Shown here piece after piece: positions 32,939 through 43,700 of a stretch of DNA of 64,000 bases. The position numbers were made by a program, and so were the translations under genes. The notes beneath the pieces were generated by a model. That model was not told the origin of the DNA, made no database searches, and worked only from the letters and a program-made list of their open reading frames with translations. This DNA is from Rhynchopus sp. YZ270_cl-10 (taxonomy: Eukaryota; Euglenozoa; Diplonemea; Diplonemida; Diplonemidae). Position 1 is the first letter of the stretch, and every line of letters starts with the position of its first letter. The DNA lies in NCBI GenBank assembly GCA_964035575.1, contig OZ037856.1:186001-250000 (forward strand), in the 5' to 3' direction.

Positions 32939-34442
32939 TCACGCTGACGACGCATCTGGTGTGTCCTCTTCTGTGTCGGCCACTTCAGAATCGTTCCGCC
33001 ATGTGAGATACGCGCCGTAGGGTGTATCTAGTGGTTCGGAGGTTCGCGCGCATTGCGGGGAGGAGAGGAAGCGCATGTTGAACCCCTTCGTGAGCTCGAG
33101 GAAGGCAGGGTTCCCGCACCCCGCCATGCGTTCTGCGTCAAAGACGGCGGTCTCGACGTTCCCCCAGTCCACGAACGGCATCGTGGTCACGACGCTGTCC
33201 TGCATTGCACGCCACTGAAGCGCATAGTCCGCGGGTACAAACAGAGTGTCACCTTCGTTCAACGTCACTCTCCATGGGTATGCCCTGCGAAATGAGTGAA
33301 ATGAGTTGGCGACGCATTTAAAACAAACAAAATTTTGGGGTGGATAGGGTGGCATACATAATAGCGCTCGGAAACGCCTCAAAGTCCGGCTCAAAAGCAT
33401 CCAACGCATATGTGCAGAACTCCTCCTCGTATAAGCAGGGTGTGAAGTCTGAGGCAAACACCATAACGTCCATTGAACCGCGTGCGACAGTGAGCCACTG
33501 GTGGTGGTGGAAGGGCGCATGGTGCAGACCCGACTGCGCTCCTCGAGGGGAAAAGGTGACTTTGGGTGCGGAGCTTATCTGTGATTTGAAAAAATTAAAC
33601 CGGTTTTTAAAGCTTCTTGTGGGCAATGTAAAAAAGCGAAAAAAATAAGAACCATGAACAAAATGAATGATTTTACGTATCCTTTGTCATACCACATGCA
33701 GGTCGTCATCGAGGTATAGCGCGGGAAGCGCTGCTCGGGGGTTGACCTCCTCTAGCTCGTCTCTGTTGTCGACTTGGGCTGCACGCAGAATTGTGTTCTG
33801 GTGTGCAAACTGCAGCAGATCCTGCGCGAAGTACTTGGGCACCACAAAGTTCTCCAGCATCCACGGCGCACTCGACGGGAGCACCACCTCTGCTGTCTTC
33901 AACGGCGCTGGCGTCTTCGCTGTGGCCACCTCCCAATCCTCTATCGTCCCTTCCGGGTATCCCGACCTCCTTGCACCAGACGCCACATACTCCTTGAATG
34001 TCGTATTCTCCACCACCTGCATGCCTCTCTGTGCAGAAGGGTTAAACACCGACACCGCCACCTCTGTGTCATCCAATTCCTTCTCCCAGTGTGCATAGTC
34101 GTTCCACTCTGTAGGGTGCGGCTTCAACCCGGTGATGACACATGGTCGCATGGACTTTGAGTTGTTGTTGAAGAAGTCTTCATATGAGAGCGTCGAGGAG
34201 GAGTATGTGTCCATGTCCCAGTATTGCCAGCCTTTTGCAGCATCGTCAAATCCTTGAGACATCCGAGCGCATTGTCCGGTAAAGAGCTGTTGACTCTGCA
34301 GCCTTTCCTGGTAATAATGGGCCGCAGTTTTCCAGTATTCTGCCTCAGGAACGCCGCCGAAGTCGTTCTCTGTCGAGGAAGTAGGTGCGGAGGTAGAGCA
34401 ACACCTGGTAGCTACCCGTACACTCGAAGACAATGCCTTCAT
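32939..34442 (-). CDS. JmjC/cupin_8-like protein lacking canonical iron ligands
   Basis: The exons 34442-33693, 33578-33358 and 33284-32939 give 438 residues; introns are 114 and 73 bp. The N-terminus MKALSSSVRVATRCCST is basic and Ser/Arg-rich, like a mitochondrial presequence. A JmjC/cupin_8 fold is suggested by PCVITGLK (start of barrel), APWMLENFVVPKYF, the strand GAQSGLHHAPFHHHQWLTVARG and LNEGDTLFVPADYALQW. The usual HxD pair appears as H269-H270-A271, and the distal histidine position reads Leu/Gln near 346-347. The normal Fe(II)/2-oxoglutarate site therefore looks absent; an HHH cluster at 274-276 could bind metal otherwise. The C-terminus is acidic. The family call is moderate and the activity unknown. 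Confidence 0.7.
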
Positions 34443-34789
34443 TTTTTGTTTTGTGTAGATTCTGAGATTTGATCAGATTTTGAAGAAAAAAAAGGGTGAT
34501 GAATACTAAAAAGCAGAACTGCATTTTCTATTTGTGGGGACTGGCCCTTTAAAGGGTATGTCACCTAAAAGAGGTTTTCGATATTTTTTTCCCCCCGACC
34601 CCCAGCTTTCGTTACAAAAAAATTCGGTGTTAGTGATATCTTTTTTTTGCGGAAACAAAAAAAAAAAATTGACTTGAAATACAAAACCCTCTCATAAGAG
34701 AGTACCTTTGGTACATCGAGGGTAGACACCCCCCCCCAAATGCAGTCCTACATCCATTTTCAAAAAGAAGTACTCAATTCCTCTCCACT
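34443..34789. other. Spacer between giant gene and JmjC-like gene
   Basis: The 347-bp spacer contains a GGCCCTTTAAAGGG palindrome followed by a TCACCT end near 34540-34565, and CTCTCATAAGAG near 34692, both reminiscent of the hairpin modules. No gene is seen. Confidence 0.5.
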
Positions 34790-37700
34790 CTATACTAAGA
34801 TCAACAAACAAACCCAACAGAGGAAACCAGGCAACAAAACGCCGCTGTGAGATAAGACAACGGTTTCTTGGGGCGACGCGGTCGGGACGACTGGAGGCGG
34901 GAAGGTGAGAGGTGTTGTGGTCACAATTTTGGGTTTTGGCGTCTTGAGAATGACGGTAGGAGCTGGCGTAGGTGGGTCTTGGAGGTCTGTTGTCCCTAAC
35001 GATTGCGTTTCGAAGGCGGTTGTCACCATAGAACCTAACGCGGTATCAGAGATGTTATGCGAACCGTCGAAGAAGGACTGCAGCAACGTTACCTTCGATT
35101 TTGTGTGCGCATCAGCTTCTTGGAAGCTTCCCTGCAGGCCTTGGCTTGGACGCAGGACAATCTGAAACTCTACGAAGACCCCATCATTCGCACCCCCACC
35201 CCCACTCCCACTCTGCTGAGAAACCGCCTCCCGCTCCTGCACTTTGCTTCCAACCAGGACCCGACGTATTGTCTTCTTTTGCACACACCCCTTCGCAATT
35301 GTCCCTGGAGGAGCCACTGTATTCCCATTCTTATCATACAAAGGGCACACCCAAAGAAGCCGGATATTGCTTGCATCCAGGGTAAGCGCAGAGGACAGAA
35401 CAGAGGAGAACTGTGTGTCGTCAAAGCTCTGCGGGTTGCCCGGCATTTTAATCGCAACCTTTGGTGGGGTGTACACAACGAGTGGAGGAGGCTGTGGGGT
35501 GTGTCCACCAGAGATGATATCGAAGGGCCCGATGGTGGCTGTGAAGCCGCTGTCAGAGCGGAAGAGGAAGGTGTTGCCGAGGCCTGGTTCGGAGAAGAGG
35601 AATTCGAATCCAATCTTTCCATTGATGACCTGCTTAGTCATGACTGCGCCGGCACGGAGCTTGGCGGTGCCTGTTTGGTGTACAACAACAATTGTGGTGG
35701 AGAAGTCCCCGATAACAGACACATTCAATGCGTCCACGACAGTCAACCCAACGGGAATCGCAAAGTGTGAAGGAAACACTGCCCCCGCCCGCAGTGGCGT
35801 GCTAAACAAAATCGCCATCGGCGTCTGGAACGTCACCTCCGCAAACGCAGCCTCCAAACGCGGGGACGTCACCTTAAACCTCGCCACGCCATCCCCCCGG
35901 CCCCACACCACAGTGTAATTAAACGCCAAAGCGCTCGTCTGTATGACATTCACAGTAGGGTTCACCAAAGTAAAAAGCATCGGCGGGTCGTCCACTCCCT
36001 GCATCTTAAGGTTGGTGAGCCTTTCAATGTTCTTGTATCCCTTCGTCGGGGCGTTTCCTACCAGATCTGTGACTGTGACGCCAATAACCAATTCGGTTCC
36101 TCCTATGTAATGGGTGGGAGGCGGTGGGGACAAAAAATTGAGTTTTTGGGGATATGCTTCAACGCGGATGAGCTCTGAAGAGAGTGATGGTGCTTGCGAC
36201 CCACTGCGTTTGAAGTCCGTCGTCACCTGGAAGGAGAGCGGATACCCGAGGGTCGGCTTCGAGAAGACGAGCTGGAAGGTGTACACCCCCTTCACCACCA
36301 TCGCCACAGACGACTTCCGCGCGAAGGCAGCCCCCGGGAAGTTGTTGTCCCGCACCATCATATGCGGCGGGCCAGTCAGCACCTCGACCTGAAGCTCGCT
36401 CGCGAAGTCACCCAAGACCTGGTTCCCTGCATCGTCCAGGAGCATGACCTGTAAAGGATACGGTACACCGGTCTTTAGGAAGTCCAGCGTCTCCGTGATG
36501 TTCGCAACAAAACGCACTTCAGCTGGGTCCTGTATCGTGATGGTGAACTGCCGCTCCCTCGGTGCTGTGCCTGCGACCACAAGAGGCAAGGTTTGTGACG
36601 TCAGATTCAACAGACAGGACCCTGCCTTTGAGAAGAGGACGTCCAGAACGACGTTGCCCCCTGCATCAATGTTTTGTTGAAGAGACGTCGCCTGCGCACC
36701 ATTTGTGCATGAAATCTGCCCAATATTGACCCAATGAGGCAGAGCAAGCTCGGTAGACCGCATGCCATTTGCACCGTAGACTCCTAAGGCAAATTTTGTT
36801 CTTCTCCCCTTGACTGCAAGGAGGGGTGGTGTGTTCAGTGCGTTGTGGAAACGCAGTTCGTATGGTTGGACGCGAATGAGGCGGACGGTGTGGGTGTCAA
36901 AGGGTTGTGTGAAGTTGGACCCTGGAGAGGAAAAGTTGAGTGTACACCAGACGTCCTTGAAAGTGATCGGCACCCCTGTGAACACAACCTCAAAGCTGAT
37001 GAATCCGTTGACCGTACGCTGCTTCGCCCCGCCCACTGCAGACACATCCGATACATTGCCCAGACACTCTTCGTCCACAGAAAACTCAAGAAAACGGATC
37101 GTCTGTGTCGACACAAACCCGCCATCCGTAATACCCACGACAACGCGGTATGGGTTCCCCTCATAAGCGGTGTCACCAGAGTTGTTCAGAATCATCACCT
37201 TCGCTGGTTTGACGAGCTGTGTTAATTGGTAGGGTGCAGGGAGTTCTAGGCGGGTGTTTTTTGCGGTGGAGATGGTAGGGTGGGTGACGGAGAAGAAGTG
37301 CATGTAGGCTTGGAAGCTGGGTTTGCTGAAGGTGATGTCGGTGACGGAGGATCTGCCGGAGATCATGGTGAAGGAGTCGGTTGATGTGCCGGTGGTGCGG
37401 GTGTATTGTTTGGTGCCGCCGTCGCCGAGCTGTAGGGGGGATACGGGGAGGACCTGCGATGGGGACGCAGAGAGCGCAAGGGAGACGTCTTCGTTGAAGC
37501 GGTAGTCGCGGTTGCCTTCGCTGTCTGCGGCAAGGAGGTTGAACCTGATGACCGTGCCAAAGTCAACAACACCGCTAGAGGGCGAAAGAAAGATGATCTG
37601 CAGCGACTCAGCTGCAGAGTACACAGGCAGCCGCACCCGCACACCCCCGACAGACAGCTCGCACAGCAAGCACGCGCTCGAAAAGCGCAGTCGCCACGTC

Positions 37701-40700
37701 AACGCACCCTTCGCCCAAGACCCGTCGCGCATCTGCAGATTCCCATTCGTGTGGTACAGCACACCGCCGTCCCCGTTCCCACCACCGTTCGTTCGGAGCA
37801 GCTCTGACACGCTCTGTTCAGCGGGGTTGCTATCTCTGTCACCATTGTCATCAGCATGCCATTGTACCAAAGTAAAGTCTTTGTTGCGTTCTGCAAGCTT
37901 TGGTGGGTAGTTGATCACCACCTTGGTGCCGGTGGTGGCAACCTGGATGCGGTGTGCGTGCTGTGTGTCTCCTGTACGCAGGTAGAAGTACTGTCCCGTG
38001 GTGGGCACGAAGACTGCCACTGCGCAAGCAGTGCAGCCACGCTCAAAACCGAATGCTGCCTCAGCATAGCCATGGCGGTTCACAGATATCTCGACACCCT
38101 TGGGCTGTGTGTTGCCGAAGTGCACTAAGGACCCGCCGTTGCCCACAAAGGAGCGTGTCGTGTCGGACGTACCGAAGCCAAACCCTGCATGCGGAAGCAC
38201 AGCGTTGAAGAGAAAGATCTTGAGGCCCGACGACGAAGGTGAAACAAACGCATGTCCCCCCCGGTTGGTCACTGCCAAGAACCGCACCGACATCGTGTCG
38301 CCAACGGAGATCATGCTGCGCAGCTTCGTGTTCGCCTCGTCAACAATGACGTCAGTGCAGGCGGTGTCCTTCACGGTGAAGACAGGAAGCGTGACCACTC
38401 GCTGCGACACAGAGAGCCCCGGTGCACATCCCACAAGGCCAAAGCACTCCTCATACACAAGCTGCACTGTGCATCGCTCGCACTTTGCGCTGAAAGTGAG
38501 CCAGATCGTTGTGTTCCCCGAAAGAACGTCTCCGCCCCGCTGCGTCAAGACACCACCTTCGCCGCAGCCGAACACATTCTTTGTGATGAGCTTCGTCGTG
38601 ACACGTCCCTTTGCGCCTGCGATGCGCGTCCCGTTCGTGGAGGTCACCTGGACCGTAATGGGGAACTCCCTGCCAACAATCGTGTCCCCGCGGTACGTGG
38701 TCCAGTTGTAGGAAGGGAAGCTCGTGCGGGTGACGTAGCCGTTGCTCGCGTTGCTGATGTTGTTGCTGCTGCTGATGCTGTTGAGGGCTGCAAACCCTAC
38801 CCACTCCGGCTCCAGCAACGTTGTGTCCAGAACCTTCAGGAGCGCACGTTGCTGATCTGCGGCCCATGTCACCTTCTTTGTGTCCACGTAGGCACCGAGC
38901 TGGGAGCTGGCCCCGCCGTCAGCCTTGAGTGTGCCTTCCCTGCTGGGGTCTCTGCCTGCGACGACGAAGTTGACGCTGGGTGTGACAAGATTGTTGAGAC
39001 GGTTCTTCACTTGGGCGATGACCGAGAGAGGCGAGATCGCAGAGACGACACGTTGCCCGGAGTACTCCACAGTGCACGTCATGCAGAAGAGCGACGCCAG
39101 CTGGAACACAGGCATGCCCGCCACAGACGCATAGAGTGACACATGGCTGCCTAGGTGGTACACCAACGCATCCCCATCGTACAGCACAAATGTCAGGTTC
39201 ACCCACACGCTGGTTGTGTTCACAGGCTCGCCACCATAGGGAAGCAGGGTCGTGGGGATCGTGCCAGAGATCAACGCAATCTTGTCTGGTTTGGGCAGAA
39301 CTGTAATCAGAAATTTGAGTTCCTTGAGCGCAGTGTTGGTGAAGCTGACCAGACATTGCAGACATGGCCGGGAGAAGGTGATTTTGAGCACGCCCTTTCC
39401 GTCCTTCAGTGTTATACCCACGATGCGCACCCGCAGGGGCTCTGTGATGAAGCTTCCAGAGCCGTCCAGCGTGCTGACGCCCACTTGGCTGGCAACGGAG
39501 ATGTCGACGATGAGGCCGGTTGCGTTCGTTGTGGAGACAACACCGTACTTGTCTTGCGCCTCAAAGAAGAAGAGGAGTGCGTCGTCCCTGTCCACCTCGT
39601 ACCAGGCATAGCCGTTGGGGTTCGCTGTCACATCCATGTGGTTTGCGACAGTTGGGATCTGCGGAAGCTTTGCACTGCTGTTCACGTACTCAGGTGGCTT
39701 CGTCATTGCCAGCTGCGACGCGACAGACCCGTTTGTGACAGTGAAGTCCGGAAGCACCCAAGACCCTGTGATCGGGTCCGCTGTCCACCACCCCTCCCGC
39801 GGGTACGCAACGAAGCGCAGAGCGCAGGCAGTGCAGGGCTGTGTGAAGCGCACCTTGAGCTGCAGGGCAGAGCGTACCATGCGCTGCGACTTGCCGCCCT
39901 CGACAATGAACGGCGATGCACCCTTCTCCTGGTAGATCACAACCCACTCCCGCACCCAATGCGTCGGCTGCGATGCTGCGTCCAGCACCGCCAGGTCCAC
40001 AGTGAACCACGCCCCCGCACTGATGGTCGTGAGCCCACCTACAACGCTTCCAAGCAGGGAGGCTGCATTGTCCGTCATCGTGAACGGCGCTGTCTCATAC
40101 AGCGTCAGCCCTGTGTCCGCAAGAAACTGCCCCGTGCACCCACCCGCACACGGCGCACTCAAGTACAGACTATCAAACTGCACCACCCCACCGGCCATCT
40201 CCTTCTGCAGCTGTGTACCAAGACTGCCGCTCCTGTCGGTAATAGAGACACCCGCGTCATTCGCAAGCCCATCGCCACCAGCAATAAGCGGCCACACTGT
40301 TGCAACATGCCATTCGTCCAGCTCGCCCTGGTCGTTGACAGCCTCGAGGTGGAACGGTCCTAGCAGCGTGTCAACTGTGCCCGAAAGAGACGGTGCCGGT
40401 GTGGCGGCAAGGGCAAGCTTCGTCCCGAGGGCGCGCACTGCTGTGGTAACACTACCTGTCGCAGAGCCGTGCGAGATGTGCAGTGTGCACGGCGTTGCTA
40501 CGAGGCACACCTTGCCGATCTTGACGGAAAAGACAAGACGGCCATTGTTTTCAACGTTGATGCCGTGCACAGTGACGTCGCTTCTACTACCTGAGGGGTC
40601 GATCATCGCCACTGCACCGGTGTTGGAGAGGTACGATGCGGCAACGGGCCTGCCTTGTGCATCCCTAGGCCGCACTGCAAGGTTGTACATATGTCGGCTT

Positions 40701-43700
40701 GTGATGTAGTGCCCGTCTGCAGCAGTCGTCTCATTCCGCACTGCACCGGCCAGCGCCATGCCGTAGTCGTGCAGGGCATGTGGCCACTCCCTTGCCACCC
40801 ACGACTGTGGCATCGGAAACACTCTATGAGCAGAGACCTCGTCAATCTCTAAAGACACCGGCGCTACAGGGTGGACGTGGAGTGTGACAGTCAGACGATG
40901 ATCGAGTGCTGCAGAGTAGATCTCGATCTGCAACATCCCTGCTGCGGACAGGCCTGCCACAGGGTAGGGTCGCAGCACCACCGACACAATCCCGGAGATG
41001 CCAATCGTGGTGCTGTACTCAAAGGAGGCGGACTGCTGCCGGGTGGCATCTGTTGTCACATCGAGGCGCGAAAGCAGGTCTTTTCCGGTGACAACAGTGA
41101 AGACCAGCTTTGTTCCGCCTGCACTCAGACCACGCACACCACTGGCGGTCAGTGTCAACACCTCGAAGCTGTGGGTCGCATCCTGTGCGAGGTACAGTGG
41201 TTGCTCCACCGTCGCACCCCGCAGGTACCCCGACGTCGCGTCTCGTGTCGGGCATGAGAGCACCGTTGCAACAGGCGACGTTGCATCGAATGTGAGTGAC
41301 GGTGCTCGCACAGAAGGTGCACCCACCACCACTGCTGCCAGGACACACCCCGTGCACTCGCCACCCCACGAGAGGATTGTTGACGTGACACCATCCGCGT
41401 CTGTCCACACAATGGTGTTGTTCGCATGCCAGCCATACTGCACCGCACTCACCCCTGTTCCACACTGCCACGACTTTGACGGGCTCCCCACGCCACGGCA
41501 GGTCCGTTGGTTCGCACCGCACACCCCATTCGGGCCATCGTCAACGAATTGAACAAGACGGCGTCCAGGAACACGCGCCGCGTTGGCTCCCACAACGCGA
41601 ACGGAGACTGTGAAGCTGACGCCAACTGTGACAGAGGTGGGCGCAGAGGCGACCCACTCCAGTGCAACAGGGTCAGCCAGGGCGAGGTGGCGCGACCAGT
41701 CCAGGCTAGGGACCACTGTCCACACACAGCACTGTGCACGGGCGGCAGCACCGCTTCCTGTGAGCGAGGAGAGCTTGCGGTAGCAGAGCTTGTACGGGCC
41801 TACGCCTGCTGGTGGCCACGCGGTGTCCAGGATGCGCGGCGCTGTCTCCCCGAGGTGCACGAAGGCGGTGCCCGAGACCAACGCAACAAAGAGACGCGAC
41901 GTGTCCACCGCACCCTCCGTAAACACAGACATGTTCTGGCACAGCTGCCCTGTCGGTATCACCCGCACCCAGTCCGAAGTAGTCTGCGTGGTGCCGCTAG
42001 TCAGCGACGGTGCTGGCACAGCGCCAATCGTGAAGTGGTCCTCCACCGTCAACGCCGCCCCGTTCTGCCTGAAGAACAGCCCAGACGAGACCACCGGTAT
42101 CTCGTCGTTGACGACAACCTCGGTGTTGTAGGGTGACGCCGTGGACAGCAAACTGGTCTGTATCCGCAGCCACGTGGGAGGTGACGCACTGCCCCAGCGG
42201 TAACATGCAGTGTACCGCCCCGTCTGGAGCGGCAACGTGAACACTGGTGCCGAGTAGCCGTCACCAAAGGAAAAGACAGACGTCTCTGTGCCTTCTGCAG
42301 CAGACGAGGTGCAGTCGCTTCCCGTGGATGCCCACTGCCCCTCTGTGTAGCTCTGCGTCATAACAAGCTTGAAGCCATCACTCGCACTGAACCCACTTCC
42401 TGTTACTCTGAACTGCACATCTGCGGTCCCCCCTGAAGCAGTCTCGACGCCACCGAGCAGAGAATACGACCCAAGCACGGCACCTTCGCCAGAGAAGAGG
42501 AGACGCCCGATGTTGATCCCCGTGACGCCCACCTGCTGTGGGATCAAGAGGCCCGAGGCAGATGCCGCAGCAGTGCCTGCAGGGAGGTTGACGCTTGCGA
42601 TGGCGGCAGCGTCTGTCTCCTCACCAATCTCAAGCCACTGCTGCAGTGCCGCCAGGTAGTAGCACACCCGATACGGCCCCCCAGAGCTCGGTATCACTGT
42701 CGTGGCCTCAGACACAGGTGTCCCTTTGATGTCAGACGGACCCAGGTCGGTCACCCCTGCCGTGTCGTTCACAATACCCGCAATGGACTTATGGTAGCTG
42801 TTGTTGGTCTTGCATGCTTGGACATATGTGATAAGTTTGAACGCATCCCGCCCAGGGTTAGTGTCAAAGACACCAAGCGAGATGAACCTGAAGTGCGCAA
42901 TGCCGCTGCTGATAATGCTAGTGTCCAGGCTGTACTTCACCCCAGAGGGCGCGATGTAGATGCTGTCGTGCAACAGAAGCCAGTTGTTCTCCCCGGTGCT
43001 TCTGTACTGCCGCATACAGAAGGTCACCCTCTGCCTGACACTGAAGATCGGGAGTGTGAAGGCACTGAGCGCTGAGCTTTGCCCCGACAGCTCGCTGCTG
43101 GCTGCGATGCTGCTATACAGATCCTTTGTGAACGCAGTCTGCACAGGGGGGTATGCACAATGCTGCCCGTAGAGGACCAACTTCGCCTCGTCTCTGTTGA
43201 TCCCCAGGTCGAAGGTGCTCCCTGTGGAGTCAAGCTTGAACTCTGCGTACAGCCCGCCTGTCAGCTCCGTCAGGGTTGTGAGAGATATGCCGGGCGTCTC
43301 TACAGAGAACTGTTCTTGTAGGAGCATCCAGTTCCCTGCAGCCTGTTGGTAGCAGACCACGAAGCCTGCGGTGGAAGCGGGTGCGGCGGGGAGCGTGAGG
43401 AAGTGGTAGACGTTCGCGACACCGTGTGCGCCCTTTGCGGCAGGGTCGTACTGCACGTTGTCGTGCACGTAGCTCGCGTAGCACGGCGAGTTAGGGTCGG
43501 ACGTCGCAGAGCTGCAGTGCGCCAACGTGAGTCCTGCCTCTGTGCCCTCTGTGAACCCTGTGCTCCGGTCGCATACCTCTGGACTAATGCCGTAGGAGGT
43601 GGCGTTGGGGACGATACGCAGAGAGTCGCTGACACCCAGGTCAAGGGTGGCCGTCGTGCCCACAACAGATTTGATCAAGAAGCGTCCGAACGACGTAGTT

